The notes under the pieces: generated by a model
The model's database searches: none
Seen by the model: only the letters and a program-made list of their open reading frames with translations
Told to the model about the DNA's origin: nothing
Shown: piece after piece, positions 54,703 to 64,000 of the stretch
Numbering within the stretch: the stretch's first letter is position 1
How the letters are laid out: every line of letters starts with the position of its first letter
Assembly (NCBI RefSeq): GCF_001425175.1
Contig: NZ_LMDV01000009.1
Span: 310,001-374,000, forward strand
Origin: Nocardioides sp. Root1257
Lineage (GTDB): Bacteria > Actinomycetota > Actinomycetes > Propionibacteriales > Nocardioidaceae
DNA length: 64,000 bases
Reading direction: 5' to 3'
Program-made: the position numbers and the translations under genes

Positions 54703-55455
54703 ATGGCCAGCGCACAGCCCTTCGGGATCGACTTCGGCGGCACCGGCATCAAGGGCGCACCCGTCGACCTCGAGACCGGCGACTTCGCCGCGGAGCGCGA
54801 GCGGGTCCGCACCCCCGAGAAGTCCTCGCCCGAGGCGATCGCGGAGATCTTCGTCGAGCTGCTCGACAAGTTCCCGGACTGCACCGGCGCCGTCGGCGTG
54901 ACCGTGCCCGGCGTCGTACGCCACGGCGTTGTGCACTCCGCCGCCAACATCGACAAGTCGTGGGTCGGGACCGACGCCGACAAGCTCTTCACCGACGCCA
55001 CCGGCCGCGACGTGCACGTCGTCAACGACGCGGACGCCGCCGGCCTCGCCGAGGTGCGGTACGGCGCGGCGCGCGGCCGCTCCGGCCTCGTCATCGTGAC
55101 CACGCTCGGCACCGGGATCGGCTCGGCCCTCGTCAACGACGGCATCCTGGTCCCCAACTCCGAGCTCGGCCACCTCGAGATCGACGGCCACGACGCCGAG
55201 TCGCGCGCGGCCAACAGCGCCCGCACCCGCGAGGACCTGTCCTGGGAGCACTGGGCCAAGCGGCTCACGAAGTACTACCGGACCCTCGAGATGCTCTTCT
55301 CCCCCGACCTCTTCGTGGTCGGCGGCGGCGTGAGCAAGGAATCGGACGAGTTCCTGCCGCTCCTCGACATCAGCACCGAGATCATCCCCGCGCAGCTGCG
55401 CAACAAGGCCGGCGTCGTCGGTGCCGCGCTCTACGCCTCCGAGGGCGGCGGCTGA
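54703..55455 (+). CDS. ppgK: Polyphosphate glucokinase
   Basis: 250-residue ROK-fold kinase. The phosphate loop is [20 protein letters not shown], typical of PPGK; the second phosphate motif is [11 protein letters not shown] and the catalytic Asp lies in [12 protein letters not shown]. It phosphorylates glucose with polyphosphate or ATP and is characteristic of actinobacteria. ATG 54703. The 3' end overlaps the convergent marR gene by 25 bp. Confidence 0.93.
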   Translation: MASAQPFGIDFGGTGIKGAPVDLETGDFAAERERVRTPEKSSPEAIAEIFVELLDKFPDCTGAVGVTVPGVVRHGVVHSAANIDKSWVGTDADKLFTDATGRDVHVVNDADAAGLAEVRYGAARGRSGLVIVTTLGTGIGSALVNDGILVPNSELGHLEIDGHDAESRAANSARTREDLSWEHWAKRLTKYYRTLEMLFSPDLFVVGGGVSKESDEFLPLLDISTEIIPAQLRNKAGVVGAALYASEGGG

Positions 55456-55910
55456 GTCTCGAGCTGCTGGAGCGCGGCGATCGCGCCGCGCAGGTAGCGC
55501 TCGACGACGGCTCGCTCCTCGTCGCTGAACGAGGCGTCCAGGCGGTCGAGCGCGACGAACATCGGCAGCAGGTGCGCCAGCATCTCCTCGCGACCCGAGT
55601 CCGTGACCTGGACCTGGGTACGCCGCCGGTCCTGCTCGTGCGCCTCGCGCTCCACGTGCCCGCGCTGGACCAGGCGGTCGACCAGTCCGGTCGAGGCCGC
55701 CGTGCTGACGTCGAGGATCCGGGCGAGCTCGGCGGGCCCGAGCGGGGCGCGCATGAGGTGCTCCATCGCCACCAGGTGGCTCTCGGACAGCCCGGCGCGC
55801 CGGGCGATCACGTGGCGCAGTCGGCGTCCGGTCTCGATCAGCTCGCGCAGGGCGAGCAGGCTGCCGGTCTGCTGCCACCCCTCCGTGAACGAGCTCGCAG
55901 GACCCGCCAT
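55431..55910 (-). CDS. MarR-family regulator
   Basis: 159 residues. The winged HTH sits at about 65-110 (PAELARILDVSTAASTGLVD, then GHVEREAHEQDRRRTQVQVT with the wing DRR). It is divergent from the MMPL gene across a 75-bp region with a palindrome, so it most likely controls that transporter and itself. Confidence 0.88.
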   Translation of the reverse strand: MAGPASSFTEGWQQTGSLLALRELIETGRRLRHVIARRAGLSESHLVAMEHLMRAPLGPAELARILDVSTAASTGLVDRLVQRGHVEREAHEQDRRRTQVQVTDSGREEMLAHLLPMFVALDRLDASFSDEERAVVERYLRGAIAALQQLETQPPPSEA

Positions 55911-55930
55911 TTTGCCTCACTTGATTAGTT

Positions 55931-55945
55931 GCTAAGTTAGTTAGC
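55931..55945. promoter_or_regulatory. MarR-type palindrome between marR and MMPL gene
   Basis: GCTAAGTTAGTTAGC has perfect 5-bp arms and sits in an AT-rich patch (55921-55949) in the middle of the divergent promoter. It contains related TTAG repeats on both sides (TTAGTTGCTAAG). Confidence 0.65.
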
Positions 55946-55985
55946 GATTGTACGGCGACCCGCCACGCCTGACCAGGAGGCTCTC

Positions 55986-57974
55986 ATGCACGCCACGACG
56001 ATCATCGCCGGTCGCCGTACCGCCTGGGCCTTCGCCCTGGTCCCCATCCTGCTCGCCCTCGCCGTCATCGGGGGCGTCGGCGAGGCCCAGCACGATGCCG
56101 ACTCGCGCGACCTGCTGCCGGACCACGCCGACAGCACCACCGCAGCGTGGCTGACCGACGAGCTGCCGCAGGAGACCACCGAGGCCGCGATCGTGCTCTG
56201 GACGGCGGACTCCGGGCAGCTGAGCGACAGCGCACTCGCCGCGATCAAGCCGCAGGCGGAGGGCCCGTTCGTGCCGGCGGAGGACGGCACCGCCGCGTTC
56301 ACGGTCGTCCCCGTGCCGGCGGGCAACGCCGACACCGTCGGCGAGCGGGTCGAGGAGCTCCGCGACCGGCTGCGCGCCGATGCCCCCGACGGCGTGACCG
56401 TGCAGGTGACCGGACCCGCGGGTGTCCACGCCGACCTGGGCAAGGTCTTCGACGGTGCCGACCTGCGCCTGCTGCTCGCCACCATGCTGATCGTGGCGGT
56501 GCTGCTCGTGGTGACCTACCGCAGCCCGGTCCTCTGGCTGGTCCCGCTCGTGGTCGTCGGGCTCGCCGACCGGGTCGCGGTCGTGGCGGCCACCCACACG
56601 CTGGACGCCGCCGGCCTGCCCTGGGACGGCACCACGACGGGCGTGCTCTCCGTGCTGGTCTTCGGCGCGGGCACCGACTACGCCCTGCTGCTGATCTCCC
56701 GCTACCGCGACGAGCTGCGCGTCACCGCGTCCCGGCACGAGGCGATGGCGCACGCGCTGCGCCGTACGTCGGAGGCGGTGCTGGGCAGCGCGACGACCGT
56801 GTTCCTCGCGGTCCTCACGCTGCTGCTCTCGCTCACCCCGGCCACTCGCGGCCTCGGGCTCGCCTGTGCCGTCGGTGTCGTCGTCGCCGCGGCGTTCGCG
56901 CTGGTGGTGCTGCCGGCGACGCTGGTCCTGTGCGGTCGCTGGGTCTTCTGGCCGATGGTGCCGCGGCACGGCGACACCTCCCAGGCCGACCGGGACGGCG
57001 TCTTCCACCGGGTCGGTCGGCTGGTCGCACGCCGGCCCGGGGCGGTCGTGACCGGCACGCTGGTGCTGCTCGCGGTGCTGGCGAGCGGCCTGGTCGGGAT
57101 GCGCTTCGGGCTCGACGAGGCCGACCAGCTGCTCGACCGGCCCGAGGCCGTCACCGCGGCCGACCGGCTCGCGGAGTCGTTCCCGGCGGGCACCGTCGAG
57201 CCGACGCAGGTGCTGACGCGGGCCGACGGCGACCAGGTGCTCGCCGCGGTCGAGGGGACCGAGGGCGTCGAGTCCGCACGGGTGAGCGCCGAGGGTGGGG
57301 GTCTCACCCAGATCGAGGCGGTCCTCGCGGCGGACCCGGGATCGGCGGCCGCCCGGGCGACGGTCGGCGACCTCCGCGACGCGCTCGACGGCGTACCCGA
57401 CACCTACGTCGGCGGCAACGAGGCGGAGGCGGTCGACGGTCGGGCCGCCGCGGCGCGCGACCTGCGACTGATCGTCCCGCTCATCCTCGTGATGGTGCTG
57501 CTCGGCCTCGCCGCGCTGCTGCGCTCGCTGCTGGGGCCGGTGCTGCTCGTGCTCTCGGTGGTCGCGACGTACGTCGCCGCGCTCGGCGCCTCGTGGTGGA
57601 TCTTCTCCACGGTCTTCGACTTCGCGGCCGTCGACCTGAAGATCCCGCTCTTCGCGTTCCTCTTCCTGGTCGCGCTGGGCGTCGACTACAACATCTTCCT
57701 GGTCACCCGAGCCCGGGAGGAGGCCGCCGAGCACGGCTCCCGCGAGGGCATGCTGCGCGCCCTCGCCGTCACCGGCGGCGTCATCACCAGCGCCGGCATC
57801 CTGCTGGCGGCGGTGTTCGCCGTGCTCGGCGTGCTGCCCCTGGTCGCCCTCGCCCAGCTCGGCACGATCATCTGCGTCGGCGTCCTGCTCGACACGCTCG
57901 TCGTGCGCACCATGCTGGTGCCGGCGATCGCCGTGCTCCTGGGCGACCGGTTCTGGTGGCCGCGCCGGGTGTGA
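55986..57974 (+). CDS. MMPL-family (RND superfamily) transporter
   Basis: 662 residues with two halves of one plus five helices. First-half features are the large periplasmic loop (about 35-165) and GTDYALLLISRYRDEL; the second-half counterpart is GVDYNIFLVTRAREEA. The Asp-Tyr pairs in these GxDY motifs are the proton relay of MmpL proteins. It exports lipids, siderophores or drugs using the proton gradient. It is controlled by the divergent marR. ATG 55986 with AGGAGG about 7 nt upstream. Confidence 0.9.
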   Translation: MHATTIIAGRRTAWAFALVPILLALAVIGGVGEAQHDADSRDLLPDHADSTTAAWLTDELPQETTEAAIVLWTADSGQLSDSALAAIKPQAEGPFVPAEDGTAAFTVVPVPAGNADTVGERVEELRDRLRADAPDGVTVQVTGPAGVHADLGKVFDGADLRLLLATMLIVAVLLVVTYRSPVLWLVPLVVVGLADRVAVVAATHTLDAAGLPWDGTTTGVLSVLVFGAGTDYALLLISRYRDELRVTASRHEAMAHALRRTSEAVLGSATTVFLAVLTLLLSLTPATRGLGLACAVGVVVAAAFALVVLPATLVLCGRWVFWPMVPRHGDTSQADRDGVFHRVGRLVARRPGAVVTGTLVLLAVLASGLVGMRFGLDEADQLLDRPEAVTAADRLAESFPAGTVEPTQVLTRADGDQVLAAVEGTEGVESARVSAEGGGLTQIEAVLAADPGSAAARATVGDLRDALDGVPDTYVGGNEAEAVDGRAAAARDLRLIVPLILVMVLLGLAALLRSLLGPVLLVLSVVATYVAALGASWWIFSTVFDFAAVDLKIPLFAFLFLVALGVDYNIFLVTRAREEAAEHGSREGMLRALAVTGGVITSAGILLAAVFAVLGVLPLVALAQLGTIICVGVLLDTLVVRTMLVPAIAVLLGDRFWWPRRV

Positions 57975-58020
57975 CGTGCGTGGTTGGCCTTCGCAGTTGT
58001 CGCTGGTCGCTGGTCCGGCG

Positions 58021-58092
58021 TGTCGTGCGGGTTTCACCGGCTGGCCGCCAAAACCCGCAGACCTGTCGACCGAAACCTGCACGACCCGCCGG
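58021..58092. repeat. Dispersed palindromic repeat, copy B
   Basis: Contains TGCGGGTTTCACCGGCTG (from 58026), equal to the start of copy A over 23 of 24 positions. It ends with CCGAAACCTGCACGACCCGC (58070 onward), which matches copy C at 58070-58092 with two differences. It is rearranged compared with A. It lies 47 nt past the MMPL stop. Confidence 0.7.
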
Positions 58093-58134
58093 TCCCGGTC
58101 CGCGCGCCGCGCGGGGTTCGGCTGACAGGCCAGG

Positions 58135-59090
58135 TCACGCCGCCCAGAGCTGCCCGGCCAACGTCGCGCGGATCCGGGCAGCCGTACGCTCGGGCTCGAA
58201 CAGGTCCGCCCAGGTGATTCGGATGCAGCGCCAGCCCGTGATCCCGCAGATCCGCTCCTCTCGGCGCTTCTCACGCAGCACCGCGTCGACAACCGACTCT
58301 CCCGGCCGTCGGTGGCGCAGATACTTCTCCTTGCCGTCGAACTCGAGGAACACCCGAGCTCGGGCCAGGCGAAGTCGACGCGGCCGGCGAGTCGGCCGCT
58401 GGCGTCGAACACCTCGACCTGGAGCTGCGGCTTCGGCAGGTGCTGGCGCCAGAACAGGTGCAGGCTCCGCGACTCACCGGCCGACTCGCAGCGACCGTCG
58501 GCCAGTCCGAGCACGATCGGTGTCGTCGCGGTGTAGGGGTCGTGCTCCAGCCCAGCAGCCCGCCGTTCGAGCAGCTCGAGCGTCGTCTCCTCGGCGTGCA
58601 GGAGGCCGTTGATGGTGACGAGTGCGTGGGGTACGTCGGCGATCGCGATCATGTCGAGGGCGGTGCGCGTTCCGGACGTGACGGGGATGCCGTCCCGGAC
58701 GGTCAGGTCCTCGGCGAGCAGGTGGCCACGGTGCTGGACCTTGCCACCGGCACGGCGGCTCGCCTTGTGGTCCAACCTCGCCAGGTGCACCTCCGGCCCC
58801 ATGTCCCAGACGGGCGCGCCGAGCACGTCGGCCGCACTCGGTCCCGCCAGCGCGACCCGGGAGCGTGCGCAACGCAGGGTGGCGAGCGCGACGAGCTTCC
58901 GTCGGTCGACGTCGTCGAGCCCACGCCAGTGCCCGCCCTCGGTGTAGGCACCGTGCCGTAGGCGGTGGAGCGCTCCGGCCCGCGTCATCCGGGCGATGGC
59001 GCGGTCGTCGTACCCACCCGCGAGCAGCTCGCGCGTCAGCAGGACGTGGTCGTTGGTCAGGTCGATGGACGTCAGCGAGATCAAGGTCAT
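58135..59090 (-). pseudogene. Frameshifted DUF559-type protein with AbiEi-like N-terminal domain
   Basis: From ATG 59090 the frame encodes an N-terminal winged-helix/antitoxin-like region (LTRELLAGGYDDRAIARMTR, GALHRLRHGAYTEGG) and a middle domain with SGTRTALDMIA. It reaches GRLAGRVDFAWPELG near 58356 and then falls out of frame. The -1 frame continues perfectly with VFLEFDGKEKYLR and ends in a DUF559 endonuclease-like fold (REERICGITGWRCIRITWAD) at 58135. Restoring one G in the G-run at 58353-58355 (reverse strand) would join both as about 318 residues. It is either a recent mutation or a sequencing error. Related genes are widespread and multi-copy in actinobacteria; the role is unknown. 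Confidence 0.75.
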
Positions 59091-59207
59091 GCAGATCCGT
59101 GGCCCCGCACGCGAAGGATCACCCAATGACATCCGAGCGCTGTGGACAGGGGCGTCGACTCACAGGCGTACGCCGGAAACCGGCCTGCGGCGGTCAGCAC
59201 CCGTCAG

Positions 59208-59281
59208 CCGAAACCCGCACGACGCGCCGGCGCTTGTCGGCGAGTCGCGCGGGTTCTGGCGGTCAGCCGGTGAAACCCGCA
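59208..59281. repeat. Dispersed palindromic repeat, copy C
   Basis: Right arm 59241-59281 carries the reverse complement of the first 24 bases of copy A without a mismatch. Left part CCGAAACCCGCACGACGCGC begins at 59208. Spacer with CGCCGG/CGGCG stem as in copy A. It sits 10 nt past the malic enzyme stop and may terminate it. Confidence 0.72.
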
Positions 59282-59290
59282 GACACGCCC

Positions 59291-60670
<1,380 letters not shown>

Positions 60671-60763
60671 GCCCCGACCCTCCCCCCGGCCCGCGGTTAC
60701 CGGCAAGTCGCGACCGCCATACCTGCCATCACGCCGGGTCGCGGTGTGACGACCGCCACAAGT

Positions 60764-60788
60764 TTGCACTTCTGGATTTAAAGTGCAA
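60764..60788. promoter_or_regulatory. Operator upstream of tetR-MMPL operon
   Basis: Perfect inverted repeat TTGCACTT (60764-60771) and AAGTGCAA (60781-60788) with a 9-bp spacer. A third half-site, TGCACTT, begins at 60792 and overlaps the start codon. Direct autoregulation by the TetR protein is the obvious reading. Confidence 0.72.
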
Positions 60789-60790
60789 GA

Positions 60791-61393
60791 ATGCACTTCA
60801 TGACCGAGAGTGCAACGAGCCTGCGTGAGCAGAAGAGGTGGGAGACCAGCCAGCGGATCACCCTCTGCGCCCAGGTGCTCACCGACGAGCACGGGCTCGA
60901 CGGCTTCACCCTGGAGGAGCTGGCCGAGGCCGCCGAGGTCTCGCGCCGCACCCTCTTCAACTACTTCCCGAGCAAGCTCGACGCCGTTCTCGGCGAGCAC
61001 CCCGAGATCAAGCCCGAGACCCTGGCGACGTTCATCGCCGGCGGACCGCACGGCGACCTGATCGAGGACCTCGCCGAGCTCGCCCGCGAGGCGCTCGCCG
61101 CGAAGGAGGCCGACCGCGGGTCGTTCGCCCGGGTCCGCCGCATCATGTCCGCCAACCCCCGCCTGCTCGCCGCCGCGCACGAGCGCTTCGAGCTGATCAC
61201 CGAGGAGTTCACCCAGCTCCTGCTCGAGCGCGAGGGACCCGAGTTCGGGGCGACCCGCTCCCGCCTGCTGCTCCGCCTGCTGCTGGCCCTCTTCGACTCC
61301 GCTCTCTTCGAGCTGCTCGACGAGGACCAGCCCCGCACGCTCGCCGAGATCTTCGACAGCCTGCTCGCCTCCGCGCGCGAGCTCTTCGCCTGA
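60791..61393 (+). CDS. TetR-family regulator of MMPL transporter
   Basis: 200 residues, HTH at about 25-65 (LDGFTLEELAEAAEVSRRTL, FNYFPSKLDAVLGEH) and a helical ligand domain rich in Leu and Arg. Start at ATG 60791 or 60800 (MHFMTES). The operator overlaps this start. The MMPL gene follows after 35 nt, so the regulator leads the operon. Confidence 0.88.
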   Translation: MHFMTESATSLREQKRWETSQRITLCAQVLTDEHGLDGFTLEELAEAAEVSRRTLFNYFPSKLDAVLGEHPEIKPETLATFIAGGPHGDLIEDLAELAREALAAKEADRGSFARVRRIMSANPRLLAAAHERFELITEEFTQLLLEREGPEFGATRSRLLLRLLLALFDSALFELLDEDQPRTLAEIFDSLLASARELFA

Positions 61394-61428
61394 CCTTCCA
61401 CCCACCCACCCACAGGAAGCCCACACCC

Positions 61429-63789
61429 ATGGCCACCCTGCTCCACCGACTCGGCAAGACCGCCTACCGGCGCTGGCCGTTCTTCATCGCCGGCTGGCTG
61501 GTGCTGCTCATCGCAGTCATCACCGTCGCCGCCGGCTTCTCCAAGCCCATGAGCGACGCGTTCACCATCCCGGGCATCCCGTCCGAGAAGGCCGCCGACC
61601 TCCAGTCCGAGCTCTTCCCGGGCTCCGCCGACGCCCTCGACGAGGCCTCGGTCACCGTCGTCGTCGCCGCACCGAAGGGTCACACGCTCGACGAGCCGAC
61701 GTACACGAAGGCCGTCGACACCCTGGTCACCGATCTCAGCGACCTGCCGCAGATGGCGGCCGACGCCCCCATCGCGAACCCGGTCGAGGCCGCCTCGACC
61801 CAGACGCAGCAGATCCTCGACGCCGCGGAGCAGAGCGGTACGCCGCCGTCCGAGGCGCGCGCCAACGCACAGGCCCTCTCCCCGCTGTCGAAGGACGGCC
61901 GGGTCGGCACCATCAGCTTCACCTTCGACGTCGACAGCGTCGCCGACGTCGAGCCCGCGACCATCGACGCCCTCACCGACGTCATGGACCAGGCCCGCGA
62001 CGCCGGCCTGACGGTCGAGGCCAACGGCTCCGGCTCGCAGACCCAGGAGATGGGCGGCGGCGCCTCCGAGCTCATCGGCATCGCGATCGCGCTCGTCGTC
62101 CTGCTGCTCACCTTCGGCTCGTTCGTGGCCGCCGGGCTCCCGATCCTCAGCGCCGTCTTCGGCCTCGGGGTGGGTCTCACCGGCATCACGGCCCTGACCG
62201 CCTTCATGGACGTCAGCTCCAGCACCACGATCCTCGCGACGATGATCGGCCTCGCGGTCGGCATCGACTACACGCTCTTCATCCTGGCCCGCTACCGCAC
62301 CGAACTGCACCACACCGACGACCGCGAGGAAGCGGTCGGCATCGCCGTGGGTACGGCGGGCTCGGCGGTCGTGTTCGCCGGCCTGACCGTGCTGATCGCG
62401 CTGTCGGCGCTCTCCGTCGTCGGCATCCCGTTCCTCACCGCCATGGGCCTCGCGGCTGCGGCGACGGTGCTCATCGCCGTCCTGGTCGCCCTGACCCTGC
62501 TCCCGGCCATCCTCGGCATGCTCAAGTCGAAGGCCTTCGGCGGCAGCGTCCGTCGCTACCAGCCGAAGCGCGACGAGGACGGCCGGATCCTCAACAACGG
62601 CGTGCGGTGGGCCCGCTTCGTCGGCAAGCGGCCGGTCGCGCTCGCGCTGCTGGTCGTCGTCGGCCTCGGCGCGCTCGCCATCCCGCTCAAGGACCTGCAC
62701 CTCGCGTTCCCGACCGACAGCACCGCGTCGACCGACACCACGCAGCGCAAGGCCTCCGACCTGATGTCCGACGCGTTCGGCTCCGGAAGCCTCGGCCCGC
62801 TGCTCGCGGTCGTCGACGGCCGGGACATCGCGGACGACGACGCCCGCGGCGAGGCCTTCCAGGACGTCGCCGACTGGGCGAGCAGCCAGGACGACGTCGC
62901 CAACGCCCAGGTGGTCGCCACCAACGCCGTCCGCGACGCGGACGGCAAGGTGACCACGCCGGCCACCGGTGCGCTCGTGCAGATCACGCCGTCCTCTGGT
63001 CCGGACGACACCGCGACGGAGGGCCTGCTGAAGGACCTCCGGGACGGCCAGTCCACGATCCAGCAGCAGACCGGCACCGACATCGGGATCACGGGTCAGA
63101 CCGCGATCCAGACCGACGTGTCCGAGCGGCTCAGCGACGCGCTGCCGATCTACCTGGCCATCGTGATCGGGCTGGCGTTCATCCTGCTGATGATCGTGTT
63201 CCGCTCGATCCTGGTGCCGCTGACGGCGACCGTCGGGTTCCTGTTCAGCGTGCTCGCCACGCTGGGCGCGACGGTGCTGATCTTCCAGGAGGGCACCTTC
63301 GGCCTGATGGAGGGCCAGCCGATCGTGAGCTTCATGCCGATCTTCCTGATCGGCGTGGTCTTCGGGCTGGCCATGGACTACCAGGTCTTCCTGGTCTCGC
63401 GGATGCGCGAGGCGCACGTGCACGGCATGTCGACCCGTGAGGCGGTCGTCGACGGGTTCCGCAACAGCGCCCGCGTCGTCACCGCGGCGGCGACGATCAT
63501 GACCGCCGTGTTCGCGGCGTTCATGCTCCAGGACGACGCGATCGCCAAGTCGATGGGCTTCGCCCTGGCGGCGGCCGTGGTCTTCGACGCCTTCATCGTC
63601 CGGATGGTGCTGATCCCGGCGCTGCTCTACCTCCTCGGCGAGAAGGCCTGGTGGCTGCCGACCTGGCTCGACCGGATCCTGCCGAACGTCGACGTCGAGG
63701 GCGAGAAGCTCCAGCGTGCGCACCTGATCGGTCGCCCGCTCGAGGAGGACATGGCAGAGCTCGACGACGAGGAGTCGGTGCGGGTCTGA
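61429..63789 (+). CDS. MMPL-family (RND superfamily) transporter
   Basis: 786 residues, 11-12 helices. It has two periplasmic porter-like loops (about 50-205 and 430-570) and paired relay motifs VGIDYTLFILARYRTE and AMDYQVFLVSRMREAH. C-terminal acidic tail EEDMAELDDEESVRV. It exports lipid-like or toxic compounds. ATG 61429 is preceded by AGGAAG and follows tetR; a hairpin terminator is found 13 nt past the stop. Confidence 0.92.
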   Translation: MATLLHRLGKTAYRRWPFFIAGWLVLLIAVITVAAGFSKPMSDAFTIPGIPSEKAADLQSELFPGSADALDEASVTVVVAAPKGHTLDEPTYTKAVDTLVTDLSDLPQMAADAPIANPVEAASTQTQQILDAAEQSGTPPSEARANAQALSPLSKDGRVGTISFTFDVDSVADVEPATIDALTDVMDQARDAGLTVEANGSGSQTQEMGGGASELIGIAIALVVLLLTFGSFVAAGLPILSAVFGLGVGLTGITALTAFMDVSSSTTILATMIGLAVGIDYTLFILARYRTELHHTDDREEAVGIAVGTAGSAVVFAGLTVLIALSALSVVGIPFLTAMGLAAAATVLIAVLVALTLLPAILGMLKSKAFGGSVRRYQPKRDEDGRILNNGVRWARFVGKRPVALALLVVVGLGALAIPLKDLHLAFPTDSTASTDTTQRKASDLMSDAFGSGSLGPLLAVVDGRDIADDDARGEAFQDVADWASSQDDVANAQVVATNAVRDADGKVTTPATGALVQITPSSGPDDTATEGLLKDLRDGQSTIQQQTGTDIGITGQTAIQTDVSERLSDALPIYLAIVIGLAFILLMIVFRSILVPLTATVGFLFSVLATLGATVLIFQEGTFGLMEGQPIVSFMPIFLIGVVFGLAMDYQVFLVSRMREAHVHGMSTREAVVDGFRNSARVVTAAATIMTAVFAAFMLQDDAIAKSMGFALAAAVVFDAFIVRMVLIPALLYLLGEKAWWLPTWLDRILPNVDVEGEKLQRAHLIGRPLEEDMAELDDEESVRV

Positions 63790-63801
63790 CCCCACCTGCG
63801 C

Positions 63802-63846
63802 GGGGGCGAACCGGTCCGGTCGACATGACCAGACCAGTTCGCCCCC
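63802..63846 (+). terminator. Terminator of the tetR-MMPL operon
   Basis: GGGGGCGAACCGGTC (63802-63816) pairs with GACCAGTTCGCCCCC (63832-63846) at 14 of 15 positions around a 15-nt loop, directly after the MMPL stop. There is no U-run. The rest of the window to 64000 contains no gene I can support. Confidence 0.7.
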
Positions 63847-64000
63847 GAAGTCGTTGAAAACTGCACACGAACCCGCCGGAACCAGCACACTGGGCAGGCT
63901 GGGCCGAGTTCGGGCATAGGGGGGCTCCAGCGAGTTTCACCGTTCGGGCGGTGCTGAGCAGGGGGGGCCTGCCCACATGCACGGTGTTCTGGCGCGCGCG

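Noticed and set aside
55941..59132. Very long antisense reading frames (for example over MMPL at 56-58 kb and over recQ at 4.4-8.1 kb)
   Set aside because: They are rich in Arg, Gly and Ala, have no domains, and mirror real genes. This is the usual effect of high GC at third positions.
63847..64000. Coding start at the right edge
   Set aside because: No frame here has both a credible start and amino acid composition typical of this genome.

Overview
The window is a single stretch of very GC-rich chromosome (roughly 70 percent by eye). Coding density is high, GTG and TTG starts are frequent, there are many 4-bp ATGA gene overlaps, and a polyphosphate glucokinase, a DrrAB-type exporter and two MmpL-type transporters are present. 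This suggests an aerobic actinobacterium, most likely Nocardioidaceae (Nocardioides-like). That placement is inference from gene content and style; no rRNA gene is present. I see no tRNA, rRNA, CRISPR array, transposase or prophage.

Layout. 1-4.4 kb: cell-surface glycan genes (family 2 glycosyltransferase with a degenerate GGDEF-like N-terminus, acyltransferase, CDP-glycerol glycerophosphotransferase-like protein). 4.4-16.7 kb: housekeeping and secreted proteins (TolB-like propeller, RecQ helicase fused to a phosphoribosyltransferase-like domain, ComB-like phosphatase, collagen-like protein, M13 peptidase, ABM monooxygenase, BAAT-type hydrolase, quinone oxidoreductase, M15 lipoprotein, two paralogous microproteins, a PPOX protein and a PLDc_N membrane protein).

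16.7-37.8 kb: the most interesting region. It holds what looks like an almost complete route for choline/glycine betaine use: a betaine-type ABC importer, choline dehydrogenase, betaine aldehyde dehydrogenase, a non-pyrrolysine MttB-family methyltransferase, a corrinoid protein, a methyl-tetrahydrofolate:corrinoid methyltransferase, a RACo-like reductive activator, a DUF1638 protein, a dimethylglycine dehydrogenase-like flavoprotein with its own EtfBA, a MetF-like reductase and formyl-THF deformylase PurU. The likely flow is choline to betaine, removal of one methyl group through cobalamin onto tetrahydrofolate, oxidative demethylation of dimethylglycine, and oxidation of the folate-bound carbon to formate. 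Four promoters (betB, dimethylglycine dehydrogenase, iclR/purU, metF) carry the same 36-bp composite operator made of two 6-5-6 palindromes with centres exactly 19 bp apart. This ties transport, oxidation and folate chemistry into one regulon, probably under the IclR protein at 28.6-29.3 kb. A second IclR protein with a different palindrome sits between mttB and the corrinoid operon.

37.8-48.6 kb: an MFS exporter, a ferritin-like diiron protein, and a galactoside cluster (ABC importer, ROK regulator, GH42 beta-galactosidase, GH36 alpha-galactosidase). 48.6-52.4 kb: AlkB-rubredoxin fusion with its TetR regulator, then a DrrAB exporter. 52.5-64 kb: a TIGR03083-like protein, NYN/OST-HTH protein, PadR, polyphosphate glucokinase, MarR with a divergent MMPL transporter, a frameshifted DUF559-type gene between two copies of a dispersed palindromic repeat, an ACT-malic enzyme, and TetR with a second MMPL transporter.
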